A stretch of 64,000 nt of DNA from Xanthobacteraceae bacterium (GTDB taxonomy: Bacteria > Pseudomonadota > Alphaproteobacteria > Rhizobiales > Xanthobacteraceae): assembly GCA_031291445.1 (NCBI GenBank), contig JARLJA010000081.1, positions 39,520 through 103,519 on the forward strand, given 5' to 3'. This document shows positions 29,580-37,987 of the stretch, in pieces. A model generated the notes under the pieces. The model made no database searches. It was not told where the DNA came from and saw nothing but the letters and a program-made list of their open reading frames with translations. The translations under genes and the position numbers were made by a program. The stretch's first letter is position 1, and every line of letters begins with the position of its first letter.

Positions 29580-29795
29580 ATGGGAAGCACGACCGACAAG
29601 ATCAAAGGCGCCACCAACGAGGCGATCGGCAAGGCCAAGCAGAGCATCGGCGAGAAGATCGATTCTCCGAAGCTGCAGGGCGAAGGCGCGGCGCAGGAGA
29701 TCAAGGGCCACGGCCAGCAGGCCATGGGTGACGCCAAGCAGGCCGCCAAGGACGCCGCCGACAAGGTCGCCGACATGGCGCATCGGAAGCTGTAA
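29580..29795 (+). CDS. CsbD-family general stress protein
   Basis: A 71-residue, highly charged protein of the CsbD family: TDKIKGATNEAIGKAKQSIG, then a second amphipathic stretch GDAKQAAKDAADKVADMA. Family members are abundant stress-induced proteins of unknown biochemical role and are probably flexible helices. GGAGGATGTC lies directly before the ATG. An EcfG-type promoter is just upstream and a 13-bp hairpin follows, so it is a self-contained stress gene. Confidence 0.92.
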   Translation: MGSTTDKIKGATNEAIGKAKQSIGEKIDSPKLQGEGAAQEIKGHGQQAMGDAKQAAKDAADKVADMAHRKL

Positions 29796-29838
29796 CGCGC
29801 CGAAGCGCGCGGATTTTCGCGATCGCTTCGTCCATCGT

Positions 29839-29867
29839 GACCCCGGCGCGGAGCCCGCGCCGGGGTC
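29839..29867. terminator. Strong hairpin between csbD-family and pirin genes
   Basis: GACCCCGGCGCGG and its exact complement, separated by three bases, form a 13-bp stem between two convergent genes. There is no clear T-run on either strand, so it may be a bidirectional transcript-end stabiliser rather than a classical intrinsic terminator. Confidence 0.6.
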
Positions 29868-29880
29868 TATCGCTATTGGA

Positions 29881-30579
29881 TCAGGCGGCGTCGACGAACA
29901 CGATCTCGGAGTCCTCGATCGCGGTGACGGTCAACGTCTCCTCGCTGGAGATCGCCGCGCCATCGCGGGTCGAAAGCTGAACGCCGTTGACCTCGATCGT
30001 CCCCTTCGACGGCACCATGTAGCCGTGGCGCTCGGCGCCGATCCGGTAGCTCGTGGTCTCGCCGGCCTTCAGCGTCGCGCCCAGCACGCGGGCGTGGGTG
30101 CGGATCGGCAGCGCCTCGGCGTCCTCGGCAAAGCCGCTCGCCAGCGCCACGAACTTGCCGGAGCGATCGGCCTTGGGGAACGGCTTGGCGCCCCAGGCCG
30201 GCTGGCCGCCGTCCTTCTCCGGGATGATCCAGATCTGGAAGATCTTGGTGGTGCCGGATTCCAGATTGTATTCGGCGTGGCGCACCCCGGTGCCGGCGCT
30301 CATCACCTGGACGTCGCCGGCCGCCGTGCGGCCCTTGTTGCCCATGCTGTCCTGGTGGGTGATGGCGCCCTCGCGGACATAGGTGATGATTTCCATGTTG
30401 GCGTGCGGATGCGGCGGGAAGCCGGTGTTGGGCGCGATCTCGTCGTCGTTCCAGACCCGCAGCGAGCCGATGCCCATGTTCTTGGGGTCGTAGTAGTCGG
30501 CGAACGAGAAATGGTGCCGCGCCTTGAGCCAGCCGTGGTCGGCGCCGCCGAGTTTTTCGAAAGGTTTGCGTTCGATCAT
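29881..30579 (-). CDS. Pirin-family protein (YhaK/quercetinase-like bicupin)
   Basis: A 232-residue bicupin. The metal-binding block of the N-terminal cupin is FPPHPHANMEIITYVREG, followed by GDVQVMSAGTGVRHAE with the last His and Glu. The C-terminal domain lacks obvious ligands. Bacterial pirins can have quercetin 2,3-dioxygenase activity or act as redox-sensing partners; which applies here is unknown. I chose the ATG at 30579 with GGAGGATCCGTC directly upstream. It is monocistronic, and a palindrome lies about 95-110 bases upstream of its start. Confidence 0.92.
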   Translation of the reverse strand: MIERKPFEKLGGADHGWLKARHHFSFADYYDPKNMGIGSLRVWNDDEIAPNTGFPPHPHANMEIITYVREGAITHQDSMGNKGRTAAGDVQVMSAGTGVRHAEYNLESGTTKIFQIWIIPEKDGGQPAWGAKPFPKADRSGKFVALASGFAEDAEALPIRTHARVLGATLKAGETTSYRIGAERHGYMVPSKGTIEVNGVQLSTRDGAAISSEETLTVTAIEDSEIVFVDAA

Positions 30580-30672
30580 GACGGATCCTCCGTGGGGGCT
30601 GAGGCGCCCCGGTCCGGGGCGCTTTCTGCCACCACAGTTAGGCTCGCCGCCCGATCGCATAAATAGAAACTA

Positions 30673-30691
30673 CGGAAACACATCGTTTCCG
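30673..30691. promoter_or_regulatory. Candidate operator before the pirin gene
   Basis: CGGAAAC, five bases, GTTTCCG is a perfect 7-bp-arm inverted repeat in the 125-base gap between fahA and the pirin gene. An AT-rich stretch lies on its pirin side. The regulator that binds is not evident. Confidence 0.45.
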
Positions 30692-30704
30692 AAAGTGAGA
30701 TCCC

Positions 30705-31979
30705 TCACTTCGCCGGCAGGATCGTTCCTTCGACCTCGCCGAAGCCGACGCGGTAGCCGTCGCCCTGGCACCAGCCGGTCATGACCAGCGAGTCGCCGTC
30801 CTCCAGGAAGGTGCGGCGCTCGCCGTCGGCGAGCTCCAGCGGCTCGGCGCCGCCCCAGCTCAGTTCGAGCAGGCTGCCGCGCTGGTCCTTGTCGGCGCCG
30901 CTGATGGTGCCGGAGCCCAGCAGGTCGCCCACCGTCATGGCGCAGCCGCTGGAGGCGTGGTGCACCAGCTGCTGCGCCGAGGACCAGTACATGTACTTGA
31001 AGTTGGTGCGGCAGATCCGCTGCGCGTGGCCCATCTTCGCGGTCTTCAGGCCGACGTCGAGGGTGAGGTCGTAGTTGTTGGGCCGGTTCTGCTGCAGGTA
31101 CGGCAGCGGCGCAGGGTCCTGCTTCGGCCCTTCGACGCGGAACGGCTCCAGCGCCTCGCGGGTGACGATCCAGGGGCTGATGGAGGTGGCGAAGGCCTTG
31201 GCCTGGAACGGCCCGAGCGGAACGTATTCCCACTGCTGGACGTCGCGCGCGCTCCAGTCGTTCAACAGCACGAAGCCGAAGATCATGGCCTCGGCCTCGG
31301 CGGCGGTGACGCGATCGCCCATCCGCGACGGCTGCCCGACCACGACGCCCATCTCGAGCTCGAAGTCGAGGCGCTTGCAGGGCCCGAAGCTCGGCACCTC
31401 CGCGGTCGGCGGCTTGAGCTGGCCGCAGGGCCGGTGAATCGCGGTGCCGCTGACCACCACGGTGGAGGCGCGGCCGTTGTAGCCAATCGGGATGTGCAGC
31501 CAGTTCGGCAGCAGCGGGTTCGACTTGTCGCGGAACATGACGCCGACATTGGTGGCGTGCTCCTTCGACGAATAGAAGTCGGTGAAGCCCTCGACATGCA
31601 GCGGCAGATGCAGCCTCGCGTCGCGCCGCGGCACCAGCGCGCGGGCGCGCAGCGCCGCGTTGTCGCGGAGTTCGGGATGGTCGTGACGCAGCAGCTGGCT
31701 GATCCGCCCACGTGTCTGCGTCCACACCGTCGGTCCCAGCGCCATGAACGGATTGATGGCGGGCTGCGCGAACACGCTGTTCGCCCCGGCCGCCGCGATC
31801 AATCCCTCGCGCTCGAGCACGGCGAGATCGAGCACCTGGTCGCCGATCGCGACGCCGACCCGCGGCGACGGATTGGCCGCGGTGGAGAACACCCCGTAGG
31901 GCAGGTTCTGGATCGGAAAATCGGAGCTGGCGTCGACGTCAATGAACGAACGCAGCGTCGGATCGTTGGGGCTGGTCAT
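30705..31979 (-). CDS. fahA: Fumarylacetoacetase
   Basis: A 424-residue fumarylacetoacetate hydrolase, the normal length. It cleaves fumarylacetoacetate to fumarate and acetoacetate, the last step of homogentisate breakdown. The N-terminal FAH domain starts DFPIQNLPYGVFSTAANPSP. The catalytic domain has DFYSSKEHATNVGVMFR, then FELEMGVVVGQPSRMGD with the metal Glu residues, and VLLNDWSARDVQQWEYVPLG. I chose the ATG at 31979, with AGGACACC upstream; an ATG 27 bases earlier is possible. It lies downstream of maiA, with a palindromic element in the gap. Confidence 0.96.
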   Translation of the reverse strand: MTSPNDPTLRSFIDVDASSDFPIQNLPYGVFSTAANPSPRVGVAIGDQVLDLAVLEREGLIAAAGANSVFAQPAINPFMALGPTVWTQTRGRISQLLRHDHPELRDNAALRARALVPRRDARLHLPLHVEGFTDFYSSKEHATNVGVMFRDKSNPLLPNWLHIPIGYNGRASTVVVSGTAIHRPCGQLKPPTAEVPSFGPCKRLDFELEMGVVVGQPSRMGDRVTAAEAEAMIFGFVLLNDWSARDVQQWEYVPLGPFQAKAFATSISPWIVTREALEPFRVEGPKQDPAPLPYLQQNRPNNYDLTLDVGLKTAKMGHAQRICRTNFKYMYWSSAQQLVHHASSGCAMTVGDLLGSGTISGADKDQRGSLLELSWGGAEPLELADGERRTFLEDGDSLVMTGWCQGDGYRVGFGEVEGTILPAK

Positions 31980-32061
31980 CGGTGTCCTGTCACTCGTTGT
32001 CGTCATGCTGAGGGCCTGACCGAAAATGCAGCTAGCAAAACCAGGCCCTTGTTACGTTACT

Positions 32062-32190
32062 CGTCATGCCCGGCCTTGTGCCGGGCATCCACGTCTTAAC
32101 GACAGCTCAGCAAAGTAAAGACGTGGATGGCCGGGAGACCTTAGTCCTAGCGATCCGTCGAAGACGGAACGCGCTGCCCGGCCATGACGA
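32062..32190. repeat. Intergenic palindromic element, long form, opposite orientation (family A, copy 5)
   Basis: Here the side hairpin GATCCGTC-GAA-GACGGA(AC) is in the right arm, the mirror of the copies at 2966, 24118 and 28833. It lies in the maiA-fahA gap, and so inside the presumed operon transcript. Confidence 0.88.
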
Positions 32191-32252
32191 AGGAAAAGTC
32201 GATTTGCGAGCATGATGACGGACCCATTCCAATCTCAACTCATCACGCCTTA

Positions 32253-32900
32253 TTATTCGGCGTCGGGCTGGCGGCCGGGCTCGGCGGCGGCGAAGGCCTC
32301 GAGCTGGGCCGCGGCCGCGTCGAGACCGCGGATGCGCTCGTAAGGCGCAAGATCGACGCCGAAGCGCCGCGCGTTGAAGACCTGCGGCACGATGCAGATG
32401 TCGGCCAGCGTCGGCTGGTCACCGAGCGCGAATGGTCCGACGGTGGTCTTGAGCCGCGCCTCGATGGCGTCGAAACCGAGCGTGATCCAGTGCTTCGACC
32501 AGGCGCCGCGGCCGGCCTCGTCGATCCCCATGCCGGCCAGCAGGTTGAGGACGCGCAGGTTGCCGATCGGATGAATGTCGGCAGCGACCGTCAACGCGAT
32601 CTCGCGCGCGATCGCCCGCAGCCTGGGCTCGCGCGGCAGAAGCGGCGGCTCCGGATGGGTCTCGTCGAGATACTCGATGATGGCGAGTGACTGGGAGACG
32701 TGAAAATCGTTCTCGATCCAGACCGGCACCAGCCCGGCCGGATTGAGCTTGAGGTAATCGGGCGCGGTCTGCTCGCCCTTGCGCAGGTGGATGTATTTCT
32801 GGCTGGCGCCGAGGCCCTTGAGCCCGAGCGCGATCCGCACCCGATAGGCCGCCGAAGAGCGGAAATAGCCGTAAAGCGTGGCGCCGGTGGGCTGGGACAT
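32253..32900 (-). CDS. maiA: Maleylacetoacetate isomerase (zeta-class GST)
   Basis: A 215-residue glutathione transferase of the zeta class. The active-site motif SSAAYRVRIAL (15-25) corresponds to the family SSxxxRVRIAL, with Ser15 and Ser16 binding glutathione. VPVWIENDFHVSQSLAIIEY is the glutathione-binding cis-Pro and Ser region. FALGDQPTLADICIVPQVFN is the C-terminal helical domain. It converts maleylacetoacetate to fumarylacetoacetate. GAGGAAG precedes the ATG, and it is 79 bases after hmgA. Confidence 0.95.
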   Translation of the reverse strand: MSQPTGATLYGYFRSSAAYRVRIALGLKGLGASQKYIHLRKGEQTAPDYLKLNPAGLVPVWIENDFHVSQSLAIIEYLDETHPEPPLLPREPRLRAIAREIALTVAADIHPIGNLRVLNLLAGMGIDEAGRGAWSKHWITLGFDAIEARLKTTVGPFALGDQPTLADICIVPQVFNARRFGVDLAPYERIRGLDAAAAQLEAFAAAEPGRQPDAE

Positions 32901-32979
32901 CGTGCGTCTTCCTCGCGTGCGGGATCACGACGCGCCGCCCAGGGCTGGACGGCGCGCCAAGAGCTGGGAGTTCTAAAGC

Positions 32980-34326
32980 TCAGCGCTTGTTCGGATCAAA
33001 TATCTTTTCAAGGCCGCTCCAGCAATCGGCATAATCATCCTGCAGCGTCGCCGCCGTCGCGGCATGCTTGGTGACGCGCTGCGGGAAGCGGGTCTCGAAC
33101 ATGAAGGCCATGGTGCCGGTGAGCTTGACCGGCTTGAGCTCGCCGTTGCTGGCGTGGTCGAAGGCCTCGCGGTCCGGGCCGTGCGGCAGCATGCAGTTGT
33201 GCAGACTGATGCCGCCCGGCGTGAAGCCCTGGGGCTTGGCGTCGTAGACGCCGTAAATCAGTCCCATGAACTCTGACATGATGTTCATGTGGTACCACGG
33301 CGGGCGGAAGGTGTTTTCCGCCACCATCCAGCGCTCGGGAAAGATCACGAAGTCGATATTGGCGGTGCCGGGGGTCTCCGACGGCGAGGTCAGCACCGTG
33401 AAGATCGACGGATCCGGATGATCGAACCCGATGGCGCCGACCGGCGAGAAGGTCCGCAGGTCGTATTTGTAGGGCGCGTAGTTGCCGTGCCAGGCCACCA
33501 CGTCAATCGGCGAATGCGGCAGCCTCGTCGCATACAGCGCGCCGCCCCATTTCACCACCAGTTCGGTCGGCGTATCGGGATCCTCGTACGCCGCCACCGG
33601 CGTCAGGAAGTCGCGCGCGTTGGCGAGGCAGTTGGCGCCGATCGGCCCGCGCTCGGGCAAGGTCAGGGCGCCGCCGTAGTTCTCGCACAGATAGCCGCGC
33701 GCCGGCCCGCCATTGAGCTCGACGCGGAACTTGACGCCGCGCGGGATCACGACGATCTCGGCGGGCTCGGCGTCGATCACGCCGAATTCGGTGACGAAGC
33801 GCAGCTTGCCCTGCTGCAGCACGAACATCATCTCGCCGTCGGCATTGTAGAAGTGCTGCGCCACCATCGACTTGGTGATGACGTAGACATGCGCGGCCAT
33901 GCCGGCGAGCGTGCCGGCATCGCCCGCGGTGGTGAAGGTCTGCACGCCCTGGACGAAGGTCACCTCGCCGCTCGGGATCGGCGTCGGGTCCCACCGCAGC
34001 TGGGCGATCGGCATGTCGTGCTCGACGCAGGGCGCGGTGCGCCACAGTCCGGCGTCGATCCTGGTGAAGCGGCCGGAATGGCGCACCGACGGGCGGACCC
34101 GGTAGAGCCACGAGCGCTCGTTGGTGCCGCGCGGCGCGGTGAACGGAGAGCCCGACAACTGCTCGGCGTAGAGCCCGTAGGCGCAGCGCTGCGGCGAATT
34201 GCGTCCCATCGGCAGCGCGCCGGGCAGCGCCTCGGTCTCGAAGCTGTTGCCGAAGCCGGACATGTAGCCCGGGGTGACGGTGCCGACCGACTTGCCGACG
34301 ATGTCCGAACCTGGCTGGTAGTTCAT
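32980..34326 (-). CDS. hmgA: Homogentisate 1,2-dioxygenase
   Basis: A 448-residue non-heme iron dioxygenase that opens the homogentisate ring to maleylacetoacetate. The family start [20 protein letters not shown] is present. The iron-binding region [18 protein letters not shown], preceded by [15 protein letters not shown], contains the His/Glu ligands. I chose the ATG at 34326, eight bases after GGGAG; an ATG six bases earlier overlaps the upstream stop but is too close to that site. It sits directly after the MBL-fold gene and before maiA, so homogentisate is fully degraded by this operon. Confidence 0.97.
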   Translation of the reverse strand: MNYQPGSDIVGKSVGTVTPGYMSGFGNSFETEALPGALPMGRNSPQRCAYGLYAEQLSGSPFTAPRGTNERSWLYRVRPSVRHSGRFTRIDAGLWRTAPCVEHDMPIAQLRWDPTPIPSGEVTFVQGVQTFTTAGDAGTLAGMAAHVYVITKSMVAQHFYNADGEMMFVLQQGKLRFVTEFGVIDAEPAEIVVIPRGVKFRVELNGGPARGYLCENYGGALTLPERGPIGANCLANARDFLTPVAAYEDPDTPTELVVKWGGALYATRLPHSPIDVVAWHGNYAPYKYDLRTFSPVGAIGFDHPDPSIFTVLTSPSETPGTANIDFVIFPERWMVAENTFRPPWYHMNIMSEFMGLIYGVYDAKPQGFTPGGISLHNCMLPHGPDREAFDHASNGELKPVKLTGTMAFMFETRFPQRVTKHAATAATLQDDYADCWSGLEKIFDPNKR

Positions 34327-34328
34327 GG

Positions 34329-35285
34329 TCATGCTCCCTGCAGCGCCGCCCACATTTCGCGATCGCGCTCCGCCGTCCAGATCACCGGATCGTCGATGCC
34401 CGACGCCTCGTCGAAGGCGCGCGAGACGTTGAACGGCAGGCAGTGCTCGTAGATGGCGAATTTCGAGAATTTCGGATCCATCACCTCGCGGGTCGCGGCC
34501 ATGGTTTCCTTGAGGCTGCGTCCCTTGGCGACCGACAGTTCGGCGGTGCCGTAGAGCGAATTGACGAAGTCGCGCGTCATGGCGATGGCCTCGCGCACCG
34601 TCGCGGTGCCCTTCAGGGCGTCGCCGCGGCCCGGCGCGATCGCCTTGGGATTGAACTCGCGGATCTCGCTCAGCGTCATCGGCCACTCGCGCAGGTGGGC
34701 GTCGCCGCAGTAGCAGGCCGAGTGGTATTCGATCAGGTCGCCGGAGAACATCACCTCGGCGTCGGGCACCCAGGCGACGATGTCGCCGGAGGTGTGGCCG
34801 GCGCCGAGCTGCATCAGGCGCACCTCGCGCTTGCCGAGGAAGATCGACATCTCGCCTTCGAAGGTCAGCGTCGGCCAGGTCAGGCCGGGGATGCTCTCGG
34901 CGTCGCGGAACAGGCGCGGGAAGCGGCCGTATTCGGAATCCCAGTCCTGCTTGCCGCGCTCGACGATCAGGCGCCGGGTCTCTTCCGAGGCCACGATGCC
35001 CTGGGCGTGGTAGGCCGAGGCGCCGAGCACGCGCACGGCGTGATAGTGCGACAGCACGACGTATTTGATCGGCTTGTCGGTGACGGTGCGGACCCGTTCG
35101 ATCACGCTCTTGGCCATCGCCGGCGTCGCCTGGGCGTCGAACACCAGGCAGCCGTCGTCACCGACGATGACCGCCGAGTTCGGATCGCCCTCCGCGGTGA
35201 ACGCGTAGAGGTCGGGGCCGATTTCGGAGAAGGTGACCTTCTTTTCGGAGAGGTCGGTGGTGGAGGCGAACCCCTTGGCGTTCAT
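34329..35285 (-). CDS. Metallo-beta-lactamase-fold protein with degenerate metal site
   Basis: A 318-residue MBL-fold protein. The canonical HxHxDH motif reads HYHAVR (80-85), so the two outer ligands are lost (V84 and R85). H164 in GAGHTSGD and D183 in FSGDLIEYH are kept, but the last His of the PGHG motif is R220 (APGRG). Only a partial metal site can form, so it may bind a single metal or act by another means. It lies between the DUF2783 gene and hmgA in the aromatic operon, with AAAGGACAAGCTC before its ATG. It could be a hydrolase or a non-catalytic partner. Confidence 0.87.
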   Translation of the reverse strand: MNAKGFASTTDLSEKKVTFSEIGPDLYAFTAEGDPNSAVIVGDDGCLVFDAQATPAMAKSVIERVRTVTDKPIKYVVLSHYHAVRVLGASAYHAQGIVASEETRRLIVERGKQDWDSEYGRFPRLFRDAESIPGLTWPTLTFEGEMSIFLGKREVRLMQLGAGHTSGDIVAWVPDAEVMFSGDLIEYHSACYCGDAHLREWPMTLSEIREFNPKAIAPGRGDALKGTATVREAIAMTRDFVNSLYGTAELSVAKGRSLKETMAATREVMDPKFSKFAIYEHCLPFNVSRAFDEASGIDDPVIWTAERDREMWAALQGA

Positions 35286-35317
35286 GAGCTTGTCCTTTCG
35301 AGGGCAGAGTTGGATGG

Positions 35318-35542
35318 TCAGGCCGCGCCGGCGGCGGGTGCCGCCGGGTCGGTGAGAGCGCGCTTCGCCACCGCGATCGCCTCCCGTAGCACGTCGATGT
35401 CGCCGATGTGGTTGGCGAGCACCAGGACCAGCGCGGCATCGAGCACGGCGCTGGTTTCGTCGGAGAGGCCGCGATGGGCCTCGACGACGAGGCGGAAGGC
35501 GTCGTCGGGCTTTGCGAAATTCGATGCGGTCGACAGCGTCAT
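35318..35542 (-). CDS. DUF2783 small protein
   Basis: A 74-residue, mostly helical protein with FAKPDDAFRLVVEAHRGLSD and LDAALVLVLANHIGDIDVLR. This matches the small DUF2783 family found beside aromatic FAD monooxygenases and MBL-fold proteins. Its ATG overlaps the stop of the hydroxylase gene (ATGA), so the two are translationally coupled. The tight coupling suggests a subunit or chaperone of one of its neighbours. No function is known to me. Confidence 0.82.
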   Translation of the reverse strand: MTLSTASNFAKPDDAFRLVVEAHRGLSDETSAVLDAALVLVLANHIGDIDVLREAIAVAKRALTDPAAPAAGAA

Positions 35543-37161
35543 GACCAGACCTCGCCCACGGCGCGCGCCAGCGCGGCGTCGATCGCCGCCCGGGTTGGAT
35601 GCTTGAACCGCGCCGCGACGTAGCCGTCGGGCCGCAGCAGGTAGGCCGCGCCCGGTGCCGCGTCGTAACGCTTCGCCAGCAAGCCGGCGCGGTCGGCGAG
35701 CGGTTCGCTTTCACCGATGCGGATCACCGCGACGTCGGCCGGCGGCTCGATCGCGGCACCGTTGGCGAACTGCAGCAGCGTGAAGCGCTTGCCGGCGGCC
35801 GCGAACGCGTCCGACAGATAGGTGGCGGCACCATCGCGCGTCGCCAGCGGCGCGTCGACCAGCGACGCACCGGGCACCACTCCGCCGGACCAGGCGTCGC
35901 CATCCGGCGTCGACAGCGGCGACGGATAGACGCTCGGCACCGACAGCCGGCCGCCGTTGATCATGCGCTTGGCGAACGCGGTATCGCGGCCGAGCGCCAG
36001 CGCCGCCTGGCGCAGCCGCGCCTCGGCCGGCGAGGACGGCGCCATGAAGTCGGTCGAACGGGTCGATTCGCGGATATTCTCGTCGGCGGCGAAGCTGCGC
36101 TCGATGTCATAGCTCTGCAGCAGCGACGCCGGCGAGGAGCCGTCGAGCACCCGCACCAGCTTCCACGACAGGTTCTCGGCGTCCTCGAGCCCGGAATTGG
36201 CGCCACGGGCGCCGAACGGCGACACCTGATGGGCGGCGTCGCCGGCGAAGACGACGCGGCCATGCACGAACCGCTTCATGCGCCGGCACTGGAACTTGTA
36301 GAGCGAGATCCATTCGAAATCGAAATCGTCGTGGCCGAGCATGCGCGCGATCCGCGGCCGCACGTTTTCGGGGCGGCGCTCGACGGCGGGATCGGCGTCC
36401 GGGCTGAGTTGCAGGTCGATGCGCCAGATGTCGTCCGGCTGGCGGTGCAACAGCGCCGAGCGCCCGGCGTGAAACGGCGGATCGAACCAGAACCAGCGTT
36501 CGGTGGGAAATTCGGCCGTCATCTTGACGTCGGCGATCAGGAACTGGTCCTCGAACACCTGGCCGTCGAAGTCGGCGCCGACCATCTGCCGCAGGTTCGA
36601 GCGGGCGCCATCGCAGGCGATGACGTAGGCCGCGGCCAGCCGATAGGGCCCCTCGGGGGTCTCGACCATCAGCACCACCTGATCGTTGCGCTGCTCGAGC
36701 GCGGTGACCTTGTTGCGCCACCGCAGGCTGATCCCGGGGAGTTCGGCGACGCGATCGACCAGATAGGCCTCGGCATAGTACTGCTGCAGGTTGATGAAGG
36801 CCGGCATCTTGTGACCGTCCTCGGGCAGCAGGTCGAACTGATAGAGCTGGTCGGCGCCGTGGTAGATCCGGCCGATGTTCCAGACCACGCCCTTGTCGAC
36901 CATGCGCGCGCCGACGCCGAGCCGGTCCCAGTATTCGAGGGAGCGCTTGGAGAAGCAGATCGCCCGCGAGCCCTCGCCGATGCGGTCGGCATCGTCCAGC
37001 AACACCACGGGCTGGCCGCGCTGGGCGAGATCGATGGCGAGTGAGAGCCCGACCGGCCCCGCCCCGACCACCACGACGGCGTGATGCGCCGGCGCTGCGG
37101 ACGGACACTCCTGATCCGGATGACGGCTGTAGCCGAACTGGACCACCGCTCCAGAACTCAT
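35539..37161 (-). CDS. FAD-dependent aromatic hydroxylase (MhpA/PheA/TfdB type)
   Basis: A 540-residue class A flavin monooxygenase. The FAD-binding GAGPVG is at 33-38, the mid-domain DG motif reads VIACDGARSNLRQ, and GRVVFAGDAAHQVSPFGARG is the second FAD/ribityl motif. The C-terminal thioredoxin-like domain of the MhpA/PheA group follows. It uses NAD(P)H and oxygen to hydroxylate a phenolic acid. It is the first gene of an operon ending in hmgA-maiA-fahA, so it may make homogentisate from a hydroxyphenylacetate. The substrate is inferred from context only. Confidence 0.9.
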   Translation of the reverse strand: MSSGAVVQFGYSRHPDQECPSAAPAHHAVVVVGAGPVGLSLAIDLAQRGQPVVLLDDADRIGEGSRAICFSKRSLEYWDRLGVGARMVDKGVVWNIGRIYHGADQLYQFDLLPEDGHKMPAFINLQQYYAEAYLVDRVAELPGISLRWRNKVTALEQRNDQVVLMVETPEGPYRLAAAYVIACDGARSNLRQMVGADFDGQVFEDQFLIADVKMTAEFPTERWFWFDPPFHAGRSALLHRQPDDIWRIDLQLSPDADPAVERRPENVRPRIARMLGHDDFDFEWISLYKFQCRRMKRFVHGRVVFAGDAAHQVSPFGARGANSGLEDAENLSWKLVRVLDGSSPASLLQSYDIERSFAADENIRESTRSTDFMAPSSPAEARLRQAALALGRDTAFAKRMINGGRLSVPSVYPSPLSTPDGDAWSGGVVPGASLVDAPLATRDGAATYLSDAFAAAGKRFTLLQFANGAAIEPPADVAVIRIGESEPLADRAGLLAKRYDAAPGAAYLLRPDGYVAARFKHPTRAAIDAALARAVGEVWS

Positions 37162-37232
37162 TCACTTCCCCCCGTTTTCTGGCGAAATCCCGGTTGCACC
37201 CGGCCAAACGGCGAATTAGTCTCACTTGCAAC

Positions 37233-37262
37233 TATATAGGCCAATGCCAGCTGTTCCGTCAA
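37233..37262 (-). promoter_or_regulatory. Promoter of the homogentisate operon with overlapping dyad
   Basis: On the minus strand TTGACG, 18 bases, TATATA forms a good housekeeping-type promoter, with the start of transcription expected near 37226, about 65 bases before the hydroxylase start. The plus-strand palindrome CTATATAG (37232-37239) covers the -10 box and could be part of the MarR operator. Confidence 0.6.
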
Positions 37263-37287
37263 CTCACCGCACCGTGTCTTCGACTTC

Positions 37288-37812
37288 ATGACCAAGCTCG
37301 ATCTGCTCAAATTCGTCCCGTTTCGCATGAACCGTCTGGCGGCGGAGATCAGCCAGGCGCTGTCCAGCGAATACCGCGACCGCTACGGCATCGACATTCC
37401 GGAATGGCGGGTGATCGCAACGCTGGGCTTCCGCGGGGCGCCCTGCTCCGCCCAGTCCATCGTCGACAGCACGCGGACCCACAAGTCGACCATCAGCCGC
37501 GCGGTGGCAAGCCTGATCGCCCGCGGCCTGATCGAGCGGGTCGAGAATCCGGCGGATCGCCGCGAAAACAGCCTGCAGCTGTCGCGCGAGGGCAAGGCGC
37601 TCTACCATGGCCTGATTCCGCGCCTGCTGAGCCGCGAGCGCGAGATCCTGTCATGCCTGTCGCCGAGCGAACTGAGCCATTTCGAGCACGCGCTGACCAA
37701 GATCGAACAGGGGCTCGGACTGCCGCAGACCAGCGACGTGGCGGCCGATGCCCCGCACGACGCAGGGGAGCCCGGCGCGCGCGCCCGTCCCGGCTTTGTG
37801 TCGGAACGATGA
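37288..37812 (+). CDS. MarR-family transcriptional regulator
   Basis: A 174-residue MarR protein. The winged-helix domain spans about residues 35-105: PEWRVIATLGFRGAPCSAQS, STRTHKSTISRAVASLIARG and NPADRRENSLQLSREGKALY. It is divergent from the hydroxylase-hmgA operon, sharing a 126-base gap with the promoter at 37233-37262, so it probably represses that operon in response to an aromatic acid. The last 25 residues are disordered and Ala/Gly-rich. A short GC hairpin (37823-37841) follows its stop. Confidence 0.9.
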   Translation: MTKLDLLKFVPFRMNRLAAEISQALSSEYRDRYGIDIPEWRVIATLGFRGAPCSAQSIVDSTRTHKSTISRAVASLIARGLIERVENPADRRENSLQLSREGKALYHGLIPRLLSREREILSCLSPSELSHFEHALTKIEQGLGLPQTSDVAADAPHDAGEPGARARPGFVSER

Positions 37813-37987
37813 AACGGTCCCGTCCGGCCCGAGCGGCCGGATCGGAGAGGACACATTGCGGTTTTGATCCTAGTGTAGTCGGCGAGTTCCGGGGCAAGCC
37901 AAGTCCCTGGAGCATACGTCCGTCAAGGCGGGATACTTTTGCCCGGCTCGGCGTTAGCCCCCGCGTCCCTCACAGCGAAATGACGAC

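Noticed and set aside
29470..30666. A 398-codon plus-strand frame covering the csbD-family and pirin region
   Set aside because: It is in a different frame from the CsbD protein and antisense to pirin, with shadow-like composition.
37823..37841. GC hairpin after the MarR gene as an intrinsic terminator
   Set aside because: The 7-bp stem has no following T-run, so it is mentioned only with the gene.
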